Shown here: positions 8,407 through 15,738 of the stretch, one piece after another
Layout of the letters: every line of letters begins with the position of its first letter
Position numbering within the stretch: position 1 is the stretch's first letter
NCBI RefSeq assembly: GCF_008122525.1
Contig: NZ_VSRV01000001.1
Coordinates: forward strand, 2,232,001 to 2,296,000
Reading direction: 5' to 3'
Source of the DNA: Marinomonas sp. IMCC 4694
GTDB taxonomy: Bacteria; Pseudomonadota; Gammaproteobacteria; Pseudomonadales; Marinomonadaceae
Length of the DNA stretch: 64,000 nt
The notes under the pieces: generated by a model
Database searches by the model: none
What the model was told of the DNA's origin: nothing
Seen by the model: the letters and a program-made list of their open reading frames with translations, nothing else
Program-made: the position numbers and the translations under genes

Positions 8407-9693
8407 ATGAAAGTGCTTATTATTGGTAATGGTGGTCGTGAACACGCCCTAGCGTGGAAAACAGCAGAATCAAATGACGTGACCCAAATTTTCGTTGCTC
8501 CGGGCAACGCTGGCACCGCGACAGAAAATAAAGTCGAAAACATCAACATAGGTGTCACCGACATTGATGCGCTGGTGGCGTTTGCCAAAAATGAAGCCAT
8601 TGATCTCACCATCGTCGGCCCAGAAGCGCCATTGGTTATTGGGGTCGTAGACGCGTTTGAAAAAGAAGGTTTAGCCATCTTTGGCCCAACGGCCGCCGCG
8701 GCACAACTAGAAGGCTCTAAAGCCTTCACCAAAGATTTTTTAGCACGTCACAACATACCAACGGCGGCGTACGGAAATTTCACTGAGATCGCTCCTGCCG
8801 TAGCTTACATTAAGCAACAAGGCGCGCCAATCGTGGTGAAAGCCGACGGATTAGCCGCTGGAAAAGGCGTAATTTTGGCGCAAACGGAAGCGGAAGCCAT
8901 CGAAGCGGTGGAAGACATGCTGCAAGGCAATGCCTTTGGCGAGGCGGGCAGCCGTGTCGTTATCGAAGAGTTTTTAACGGGCGAAGAAGCCAGCTTTATT
9001 TGTATGGTCGACGGCGAAACCGTTTTACCTATGGCCACCAGTCAAGACCATAAAGCACGTGACAACGGTGATTTAGGGCCAAACACCGGCGGCATGGGCG
9101 CGTATTCGCCCGCACCTGTTGTTACGCCTGAAATCCACGATCGCATCATGAACGAAGTGATTATGCCAACAGTAAGAGGCATGAACGCGGAAGGCAATCG
9201 CTACCGTGGATTCTTGTACGCCGGTGTAATGATCGCGGCGGATGGCACACCTAAAACGTTGGAATACAACTGCCGTTTTGGTGACCCTGAAACCCAACCT
9301 ATTATGATGCGCTTACGCTCTGATTTGGCTCAGATGTGTTTGGCCGCCATAAATGGCAAACTCGACACAGTCGAAGCTGACTGGGACCCACGTGCCAGTC
9401 TCGGCGTTGTTCTGGCCGCTGGCGGCTATCCTGCTGACTATCCGAAAGGCGATATCATTTCTGGTTTGGATACGGCGCTTCCCGAAGGTCAAAAAGTCTT
9501 TCAAGCGGGTACGGCTTTAAAAGATGGCCAAGTTGTGACCAATGGCGGTCGTGTGCTTTGCGCAGTCGCACTGGGTGATACGGTTGCTCAAGCACAAGCG
9601 TCTGCTTACGATGTGGTAAAAACACTGTCTTGGGACAAGGTGTATTTTCGAACCGACATTGGCCATCGCGCCATTGCTCGCGAGCAAAAATAA
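8407..9693 (+). CDS. purD: Phosphoribosylamine--glycine ligase (GAR synthetase)
   Basis: PurD joins glycine to phosphoribosylamine with ATP, the second step of purine synthesis. The 428 residues show the N-terminal signature VLIIGNGGREHALAWK, the ATP-grasp segment VVKADGLAAGKGV, and the signature RFGDPETQP at the metal-binding region. AAAGGA precedes the ATG by 10 nt. Second gene of the purHD operon; a strong hairpin terminator follows. Confidence 0.97.
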   Translation: MKVLIIGNGGREHALAWKTAESNDVTQIFVAPGNAGTATENKVENINIGVTDIDALVAFAKNEAIDLTIVGPEAPLVIGVVDAFEKEGLAIFGPTAAAAQLEGSKAFTKDFLARHNIPTAAYGNFTEIAPAVAYIKQQGAPIVVKADGLAAGKGVILAQTEAEAIEAVEDMLQGNAFGEAGSRVVIEEFLTGEEASFICMVDGETVLPMATSQDHKARDNGDLGPNTGGMGAYSPAPVVTPEIHDRIMNEVIMPTVRGMNAEGNRYRGFLYAGVMIAADGTPKTLEYNCRFGDPETQPIMMRLRSDLAQMCLAAINGKLDTVEADWDPRASLGVVLAAGGYPADYPKGDIISGLDTALPEGQKVFQAGTALKDGQVVTNGGRVLCAVALGDTVAQAQASAYDVVKTLSWDKVYFRTDIGHRAIAREQK

Positions 9694-9732
9694 CCCCTTA
9701 AAGTAGACGGCCTACAGCCAATGCCTGTATCT

Positions 9733-9769
9733 AAAAAAGCGTTTCAATGTGGATTGAAACGCTTTTTTT
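9733..9769 (+). terminator. Bidirectional terminator after purD
   Basis: GCGTTTCAAT (9739-9748) pairs with ATTGAAACGC (9753-9762). It is flanked by AAAAAA on the left and seven T on the right, so it can end purHD on the plus strand and the convergent small membrane protein gene on the minus strand. Confidence 0.92.
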
Positions 9770-9803
9770 GCTTTCTCAGTGCTCGTCGCTTTTCTGATTT
9801 CAG

Positions 9804-10055
9804 TTATTTTTTAAGCTGTGATTCTTTCTTGTCCAACCACCCCTTGAACACACGTCCGATTTCTAACACCAATAAACCAAATATCACCCCAGCGACCCAA
9901 TCAAACCCCAATAAAAAACCCAGCACAACGATCATGCCATAGCCGTACATAAGGTTTCTTCGTGTCTCTGGCTTAGATTGTCTAGTGAACCAGGTCGTAG
10001 CCAACAGCAGCAGGCCAAACCAAACATAATATTCCACTAACATTGGATATAGCAT
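9804..10055 (-). CDS. Small hypothetical membrane protein (83 aa)
   Basis: I do not recognise the family. The 83 residues contain two or three hydrophobic stretches (about 7-24, 37-52 and 53-68) separated by a basic loop (RQSKPETRRN), with a Lys-rich C-terminal tail. This suggests a small inner-membrane protein with cytoplasmic basic segments. The gene is probably real: AGGGG stands 5 nt before the ATG, the frame is free of obvious oddities, and a terminator hairpin lies beyond its 3' end. It is divergent from the 7TM kinase-like gene with only 22 bp between start codons. Confidence 0.6.
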   Translation of the reverse strand: MLYPMLVEYYVWFGLLLLATTWFTRQSKPETRRNLMYGYGMIVVLGFLLGFDWVAGVIFGLLVLEIGRVFKGWLDKKESQLKK

Positions 10056-10077
10056 TCAATCCCCTATCTAGTTAATA

Positions 10078-12402
10078 ATGATAGTCTTCATCAAGCAAGC
10101 TTGGACTAGCGTTTTGTTTTATCGATTGATTTTACTATTTTTACTTAGCATCTCCAACATCGCATGGGGCACAGATACCTTAGCGATTATTGATAACGAT
10201 AAAGACGTCTTTAACCTTGGAAAAAGTGGTTCTTACTTTATTGACGAAAGCCAATCCCTCACATTTGAAGAGATTGTGTCCGATCAATATATCAAACAAT
10301 TTAGACCACTGAACCGTGAATATTTACAATTTGGTGTGGTAAAAGGCAATGTCTGGATTCGTGCCGACGCAGCCATACGCACCACCCATAACGTTCCCGT
10401 ACTGTTAGAAATACGCTCACCCAGACTGCCGTATTTGGACATTTATTTGCCTAATTTATACGGCAATCAAGTACAGGCAGAACTTGGCGGCGCTAGGCCA
10501 TACCGTAACAGACAGGTCGAAACACCCCATTATGTATTCCCTTTACCCACCAACACCCAACCCGTTTTTACACTGTATTTAAAGCTCTCCTCTCATTTGC
10601 CCATGAACGCAAAAATAGAGCTAAAAACGCTATCTAAGCTGAGCCAAGACGCTCAGAATGACTTTATTATCACCGGTTTTCTTGTCGGCATTCTTTTAAC
10701 GCTATTGATTTGTAGTGTGTTCTTTTTTATTAAAACATCACAGCAGATATTTTTACCGTATGGTCTTTTGCTGCTCAGTATTGCCGCTTTGCACCTTTCT
10801 CTCCATGATCAGATATCGCGTTTCTTCCCAGATGTCATCAACATTCAAGAGCGCATCTACAACTTGGCGGCTTTATCTTGCTTATGCTCTATGGTGTTTT
10901 TTTCACGGTTTTATTTGGCAACAAAAGACGCCTTTCCAACCCTAGACAAAGTACTGCTGATTACCGGTTATATTAATGCGCTGTTTGCTTTCGTCTTCAT
11001 GATGTCTCCAGAGCAAATCAACATTTTCGCCCTCACTATTGTGGCTATTTCAACCCTTGGCGTGTTAACGGTCCATGCTATTGTTGTGTATATTAAGAAC
11101 GTCCCTTTTGCTGGGTATTATCTTGTCGCGCACTTAATCCTCACAACAGGATACGGTGCTTGGGTTCTATCGGTTTACGGAATCATTCCAAGCGAGGCAT
11201 TATTTGAGTGGGGGTTGACGATAACCATCATTGTTGAGGCTATGATTCACTTCGCTGGAATGATGGCGAAAAGCACCCCTTTTTTACAACGCCCCACCCT
11301 AAAAGAGAAGCATTCATACGCTGACGAGATCGACTTGTTAACAGACATATCCAGCCGACTGAGACGCCAGGTCAACATTATTGGCGGTGGATTATCGCAT
11401 CTTGAACAAGCTGCCGTGTCTAACGACACTAAATTATTTCTGGCCAGCAGCCTAAACGCAAACAATAATATCAAAAACCTCATAGAACGCATTGATCTGC
11501 TCAGTGACATTCAAAACCGAATTTCGATAGAGCAACCCTATCCGCAACCCCTCAACCAACTGATTGACCACGCTTACAATAATGTTCAGCGCCTTGATCA
11601 AGACAATACCGTATTGGAATGGAATATTAGCAAAACGGACCATGTCGAAATTTTGCAAAATGCCGCTATTTTACAGCACCTTATTGAAAGTCTCGCGCAA
11701 GAGTTTAAGCACTTCACCGACCAAGCACTCACACTAAACATCACTCGTCACGCGTTAAATCGTGATGGCACCATGCTACTTGAACTGAACTGCTCTCCCC
11801 TTCCAAACCGTATGCACTCCAGCAAAAACCAGTTCGATTTAGGGCTGCACTACATCACATTACTGATTGATTACTTAAGGGGAGACGTTCAATTGTTGGA
11901 ACAGGACAACGTCAGCAGCATTCATATTCAATTGCCTATTCGCGCCCATGTTCGCCCGTCAAATAATGACATAACCAAACTTCCGATGTTTGACCTTATT
12001 TTGTTTGGTCAAGGGGACGCCGACGTACAAAAAGCGCTGTCTATTCTGCAAGGTTACAATAACAAAATAGAACACTATGTTGAGCTAGATGCTCTTATCG
12101 AGCATCTTTTGCACCCTTTTAGCAGGGAACGTGGCACCATTATTCTAGTCTTCGATAACGGCGGGCACATCCCTCATATCACACAACAGCGACTAATGCC
12201 CTTAATGCGCAACGAAGATCAATGCTTACTGATCAGCAACAATGTTAAAATGTCTTTAGACTATGTAAAAAAATTGGGGTTCGACGACTTATTAACTTGT
12301 ACCGAATTAGAAAGCCAACTTGAACAGCAACTGACACGCTTAATGCAAAAAGGTGAGCGATTAAAAAACGCCTCCTTGTCACGTATCAAACCTTTGCTTT
12401 AA
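10078..12402 (+). CDS. 7TMR-DISM protein with degenerate hybrid histidine kinase architecture
   Basis: Layout: signal peptide (about 1-30), periplasmic 7TMR-DISM-type sensory domain (about 45-185), seven hydrophobic helices (first at 196-218, last ending near 400), then a cytoplasmic region aligning by eye to HisKA, HATPase and receiver domains. Key residues are missing. The H-box MSHELRTPLN is replaced by ISSRLRRQVN with Ser426 at the His position. The catalytic Asn of the N-box appears replaced by Ser in ILQHLIESLAQEF. The DxGxG box is not found; only a G2-like NQFDLGL segment (587 region) remains. The receiver-like end (about 638-755) has LTCT where LTKP is usual. It probably senses and transmits by protein contact rather than phosphotransfer (inference). 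The start is uncertain because no clear ribosome-binding site is visible. Confidence 0.75.
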   Translation: MIVFIKQAWTSVLFYRLILLFLLSISNIAWGTDTLAIIDNDKDVFNLGKSGSYFIDESQSLTFEEIVSDQYIKQFRPLNREYLQFGVVKGNVWIRADAAIRTTHNVPVLLEIRSPRLPYLDIYLPNLYGNQVQAELGGARPYRNRQVETPHYVFPLPTNTQPVFTLYLKLSSHLPMNAKIELKTLSKLSQDAQNDFIITGFLVGILLTLLICSVFFFIKTSQQIFLPYGLLLLSIAALHLSLHDQISRFFPDVINIQERIYNLAALSCLCSMVFFSRFYLATKDAFPTLDKVLLITGYINALFAFVFMMSPEQINIFALTIVAISTLGVLTVHAIVVYIKNVPFAGYYLVAHLILTTGYGAWVLSVYGIIPSEALFEWGLTITIIVEAMIHFAGMMAKSTPFLQRPTLKEKHSYADEIDLLTDISSRLRRQVNIIGGGLSHLEQAAVSNDTKLFLASSLNANNNIKNLIERIDLLSDIQNRISIEQPYPQPLNQLIDHAYNNVQRLDQDNTVLEWNISKTDHVEILQNAAILQHLIESLAQEFKHFTDQALTLNITRHALNRDGTMLLELNCSPLPNRMHSSKNQFDLGLHYITLLIDYLRGDVQLLEQDNVSSIHIQLPIRAHVRPSNNDITKLPMFDLILFGQGDADVQKALSILQGYNNKIEHYVELDALIEHLLHPFSRERGTIILVFDNGGHIPHITQQRLMPLMRNEDQCLLISNNVKMSLDYVKKLGFDDLLTCTELESQLEQQLTRLMQKGERLKNASLSRIKPLL

Positions 12403-12457
12403 ACGCCTTGAAGTCAGATCACTAACCTTAAATAATATCGCTTTAGAAGGAAGTTAC

Positions 12458-12799
12458 ATGGATTGTCTATTTTGTAAAATAGTAACAGGGGATATTCCAG
12501 CCACCGTGCTGTACGAGGATGAGGATGTCATAGCGTTTGAGGACATTATGCCTCAGGCACCGACGCACTTTCTTGTCATTCCAAAGCGCCACATCAGCAC
12601 ATTGAATGACTTGACGGACGAAGATGGACCAGTAGTTGGCAAACTCCAAATCACTGCAGCGAAAATCGCCAAGCAAAAAGGCATTAGTGATGCCGGTTAT
12701 CGTGTCGCCATGAATTGCAATGAAATGGGGGGGCAAACAGTTTATCACATTCACATGCACGTCCTGGGTGGCCGCTCAATGACATGGCCGCCAGGTTAA
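12458..12799 (+). CDS. HIT-family (HinT-like) nucleotide phosphoramidase
   Basis: Histidine-triad proteins of the HinT branch hydrolyse purine nucleoside phosphoramidates and AMP-lysine. The 113-residue protein starts CLFCKIVTGDIP and ends with the triad YHIHMHVLGGR, whose central His is the nucleophile. AAGGAAG lies just upstream of the ATG. coq7 starts 16 bp later, so the genes are probably cotranscribed with it and pdxH. The family call is firm; the exact physiological substrate is not visible. Confidence 0.93.
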   Translation: MDCLFCKIVTGDIPATVLYEDEDVIAFEDIMPQAPTHFLVIPKRHISTLNDLTDEDGPVVGKLQITAAKIAKQKGISDAGYRVAMNCNEMGGQTVYHIHMHVLGGRSMTWPPG

Positions 12800-12814
12800 C
12801 TAAGAGGAATTCAA

Positions 12815-13447
12815 ATGATCTCATTCGTAGACAAAGCCGTATTGCAGTTTGATCGTGCGTTGCAAACACTGGTTCCTCATGCGGCACACGCCGCTCGGCT
12901 CTCTCCTGCTCGTGCCATACCTGAAGGAGCGTTAAGCAAAGAAGAACGCAAACATTCATCGGGATTGATGCGGGTCAACCACACTGGCGAAGTATGTGCT
13001 CAGGCATTGTATGCAGGGCAAGCAATGACAGCAAAACTGCCCGCAGTGCGTGAAGAAATGCAACACGCAGCCGACGAAGAAATAGATCACCTTGTTTGGT
13101 GTGAGCAACGTTTGTATGACCTTGGCAGCCAACCAAGTCTTCTAAATCCGTTGTTTTATGCCACATCGTTTTGTATTGGCGCCGGAGCTGGTTTAATCAG
13201 TGATCGATTGAGTTTAGGTTTTGTGGCCGCGACAGAAGATCAGGTATGCCTGCATTTGCAACAACACATGACGACCTTGCCAATAGCAGATGAAAAAAGT
13301 AAAGCGGTACTTGAACAGATGCACATAGATGAAGCCAAACACAAGGCCATGGCCTTGTCAGCGGGTGGGTATGAGTTTCCTCGCCCCTTTATGTCTGTTA
13401 TGACTCATGTATCTAAAATCATGACTTCAACAACTTATCGGATTTAA
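12815..13447 (+). CDS. coq7: Demethoxyubiquinone hydroxylase Coq7
   Basis: Coq7 is a membrane-associated di-iron monooxygenase that hydroxylates demethoxyubiquinone in the O2-dependent ubiquinone pathway. The 210 residues carry the di-iron ligand motifs: Glu in NHTGEVCAQALY, EIDH in the EEIDHLVW segment, and EAKH near residue 170-175. A hydrophobic stretch in the middle (IGAGAGLISDRLSLGF) is the usual membrane-contact segment. pdxH starts 3 bp after its stop. Coq7 replaces the flavin enzyme UbiF used by enterics. Confidence 0.95.
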   Translation: MISFVDKAVLQFDRALQTLVPHAAHAARLSPARAIPEGALSKEERKHSSGLMRVNHTGEVCAQALYAGQAMTAKLPAVREEMQHAADEEIDHLVWCEQRLYDLGSQPSLLNPLFYATSFCIGAGAGLISDRLSLGFVAATEDQVCLHLQQHMTTLPIADEKSKAVLEQMHIDEAKHKAMALSAGGYEFPRPFMSVMTHVSKIMTSTTYRI

Positions 13448-13449
13448 TC

Positions 13450-14091
13450 ATGAACAGAGACTTACATTCTATTCGTCGCGATTACCAATTTGACGATTTA
13501 TTAGAAGAACACGCAGGCCAAGACCCTTTAACGCTGTTTGATACTTGGCTTGAAAAAGCCATCGATGCTTGCCCTGACGATCCTACTGCTATGGTTTTAA
13601 GCACCCTTGATAGCAAAGGTTTTCCTCATGCCCGCGTGGTCTTGTTGAAACAGCGCAACGACGCAGGATTTTCTTTTTTCACCAATTATGACAGTGAGAA
13701 AGGGCAACAGCTGGCGCAAAACAATCAAGCTTGTATGACGTTTTTTTGGCCGACGCTGTCTCGTCAAATCCGTGTTGAAGGCACCATAGAGAAAGTCGCC
13801 CAATCTGTATCTGAAGACTATTTTGCGAGTCGCCCACGTGGTAGCCAATTGGCCGCAAGAACGTCAAATCAAAGTAGGGTTATTGCCAATCGTGAAGCGT
13901 TACAACAAGCCTTTGATAAAGAGGAGAAAGCTTTTGACGGTCGAGACGTTCCTTGCCCAGAAAACTGGGGAGGCTATGTATTAAAGCCTACTTTCATTGA
14001 ATTCTGGCAAGGCAGACCTAGCCGATTACATGACAGAATCTGCTTTACTCAGCAAGACAATGACTGGCTCATTACTCGAAAAGCCCCATAA
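13450..14091 (+). CDS. pdxH: Pyridoxamine 5'-phosphate oxidase
   Basis: PdxH oxidises pyridoxine or pyridoxamine 5'-phosphate to pyridoxal 5'-phosphate with FMN and O2. The 213 residues match the family. Motifs include AMVLSTLDSKGFPHARVVLLK (FMN-binding strand), FFTNYDSEKGQQL, the RQIRVEG strand and the C-terminal signature FWQGRPSRLHDR. It directly follows coq7 in an apparent HIT-coq7-pdxH operon. The alkB gene converges from the other side 41 bp away, and no strong terminator is visible between them. Confidence 0.96.
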   Translation: MNRDLHSIRRDYQFDDLLEEHAGQDPLTLFDTWLEKAIDACPDDPTAMVLSTLDSKGFPHARVVLLKQRNDAGFSFFTNYDSEKGQQLAQNNQACMTFFWPTLSRQIRVEGTIEKVAQSVSEDYFASRPRGSQLAARTSNQSRVIANREALQQAFDKEEKAFDGRDVPCPENWGGYVLKPTFIEFWQGRPSRLHDRICFTQQDNDWLITRKAP

Positions 14092-14132
14092 TAGTTTCTG
14101 TAATACTGAGCCGTAAAGAGCAATTAACAGGG

Positions 14133-14702
14133 TCAAAGTAGGAGCCGAAACGTCAAACTAATACGCTCTTCTTTGACACGTTTTCGGACCGGCAAACTGT
14201 GCTGCCATAAAACTTGTGTATCGGCTGCCATAATCAGCCAGCTGTTGTTTTCTAGTTCGATACTGTGTTTGATAGCGTGATTGGCCTTAAAGCGAAACAA
14301 AAAGGGTCGAGTGGCGCCTAGGCTCAACATCGCCACGACAGGCGCCGGGCCTAATACTTTCTCATCGTCTGCATGCCATCCCATGTACTCATCGCCGTTT
14401 TCATACCAGTTCAACAACACCGCATTAAAAGGCTGACCCGCCAACGATTCAGCCTCTTTTTTAATAGGTAACAACCAAGTTGGCCAACCATTTCCATGAT
14501 GATCTTTGCCCGAGTAGCGATAACACAAGCCTACATCGGCTAAAAAAGCCACTTTTCTTGGCACTAAGACGTCGCGACCAAACATCACTAAACGTTCTCT
14601 TTGCCATAACAAAGCCTCTTGTAGTCGCAGCAACCATCCATCTAAGCTTGAGCTAGAAAATGAGTATCGGTATGATGGTTGAGCTTTTATCACGCTCGTC
14701 AT
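14133..14702 (-). CDS. AlkB-like 2OG-Fe(II) oxygenase (alkylated DNA repair)
   Basis: AlkB enzymes oxidatively remove methyl groups such as 1-methyladenine and 3-methylcytosine from nucleic acids. The Fe(II) ligands H-x-D are in YMGWHADDE and the distal His in LWQHSLP. The 2-oxoglutarate-binding Arg residues follow in KEERISLTFR. The ALGATRPFLF-like strand (LSLGATRPFLFRF) and the NWYENGD motif resemble the AlkB2/ALKBH2 branch more than E. coli AlkB itself. I use the ATG at 14702 (189 residues); an in-frame TTG at 14714 is also open. Its start is only 11 bp from the divergent DUF1624 gene. Confidence 0.88.
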   Translation of the reverse strand: MTSVIKAQPSYRYSFSSSSLDGWLLRLQEALLWQRERLVMFGRDVLVPRKVAFLADVGLCYRYSGKDHHGNGWPTWLLPIKKEAESLAGQPFNAVLLNWYENGDEYMGWHADDEKVLGPAPVVAMLSLGATRPFLFRFKANHAIKHSIELENNSWLIMAADTQVLWQHSLPVRKRVKEERISLTFRLLL

Positions 14703-14713
14703 TTTGGATTTCA

Positions 14714-15439
14714 ATGCAAACCTCTCACTTTTCTGCGCCAGTTAAACGCAGTGCTTTTTTAGACCTGTATCGTGGCTTAGCCGTGCTGCTGATGATAGCG
14801 TTTCATTTCTGTTGGGATCTACGCAATTTTGGCTTTATTGATTTCTCTATTTACGACCCGTTTTGGGTGTATTTTCGACGCGTTATTCTCGTGCTTTTTC
14901 TCAGTGCCGTTGGATGGTCAACGTACGTCGCTCTTACTAAAAATAGCGCTGCGTCTTTTTGGAAACGGGATGTAAAACTGCTTATCTGTACGCTGATAAT
15001 TTCAGTGGCAACGTATCTGGCCATGCCCACTCAGTGGATCTATTTCGGTATTTTACACTTCATATTTAGTGCTTCAATCCTTGCAAGGCCGTTGACTACA
15101 CGCCCTATTACTTCGGCTTTACTCGGCGCCACAGTGGTGGTCGTATATCAATCCACAACCTGGCTGCACTTTCCGCACGCTTTCTCTACAATTACACACT
15201 ATTTAGCATTGCCACAAAGAACTCTGGACATTGTCTTCCCATTTCCATGGATAGGTGTTGTTTTCATTGGGCCTTTGTTGGGTTATCTCAATTGGCATAC
15301 ATTCGCCACGCCAGACAATCGTTTAGTCCACATTCTCGCTTTTATGGGCCGCTATGCGTTGCCAATTTATCTCACCCATCAGTTACTATTATTTGCTCTG
15401 GTGGGCGGGTTCAGAATGGTGCTCACCCTCTATTTATGA
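14714..15439 (+). CDS. DUF1624 / heparan-alpha-glucosaminide N-acetyltransferase-like membrane protein
   Basis: This polytopic membrane protein opens with the family signature FLDLYRGLAVLLMIAFHFCWDL and has about seven hydrophobic helices across 241 residues. The family is related to acyl-CoA-dependent membrane acyltransferases; the bacterial substrate is unknown. I chose the ATG at 14714 because the signature begins about 13 residues later, as is normal. An ATG at 14660 would overlap alkB by about 40 bp. No partner gene indicates its substrate. Confidence 0.82.
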   Translation: MQTSHFSAPVKRSAFLDLYRGLAVLLMIAFHFCWDLRNFGFIDFSIYDPFWVYFRRVILVLFLSAVGWSTYVALTKNSAASFWKRDVKLLICTLIISVATYLAMPTQWIYFGILHFIFSASILARPLTTRPITSALLGATVVVVYQSTTWLHFPHAFSTITHYLALPQRTLDIVFPFPWIGVVFIGPLLGYLNWHTFATPDNRLVHILAFMGRYALPIYLTHQLLLFALVGGFRMVLTLYL

Positions 15440-15486
15440 TCACTTTTCGAGCATATCTAAGGTTCAGTGTTTAACATAAAAAAATA

Positions 15487-15508
15487 GATGAAAATGAGCA
15501 TTTTCATC
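15487..15508 (-). terminator. Inverted repeat with T-run on the minus strand
   Basis: GATGAAAATG-AG-CATTTTCATC, preceded on the plus strand by AAAAAAATA. Read on the minus strand it is a hairpin followed by TATTTTTTT, which is terminator-like. No minus-strand gene lies upstream of it. On the plus strand it follows the DUF1624 gene but has only two T after the stem. Confidence 0.45.
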
Positions 15509-15651
15509 TTGCCAATGGCCAACTTTACGCTTTTTCAGGCAAGCAAAGTAAGTGACCACTTCAACATTCTTTGTTTATTATTTTGGCGTTTTTTTCAAGC
15601 CTTGATTTTAAATTGAATGGGCACTATTGTGCACGTCAAATCAACCACGAA

Positions 15652-15699
15652 ACACTATATATAGTATGTTGTTCTAAAAACACACACTACATACAGTAG
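15652..15699 (+). promoter_or_regulatory. Pair of NrdR boxes upstream of nrdA
   Basis: ACACTATATATAGTAT (15652-15667) and ACACTACATACAGTAG (15684-15699) both resemble the NrdR consensus ACACWATATATWGTGT. Their starts are 32 bp apart, about three helical turns, the spacing expected for cooperative NrdR binding. The boxes lie 40-87 bp before the nrdA start and would mediate nucleotide-responsive repression. Confidence 0.85.
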
Positions 15700-15738
15700 A
15701 TTACCTCTTTTTATACTGCAGTCATGGGAAGTTAAGGC

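Larger units (their letters stand above)
15440..15738 (+). other. Intergenic region upstream of nrdA
   Basis: This 299-bp gap holds no gene that I can support. It contains an inverted repeat at 15487-15508 oriented like a minus-strand terminator, a candidate promoter (TTGATT at 15602-15607, 17-bp spacer, TATTGT at 15625-15630) and two NrdR boxes. The remainder is AT-rich. Confidence 0.6.
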
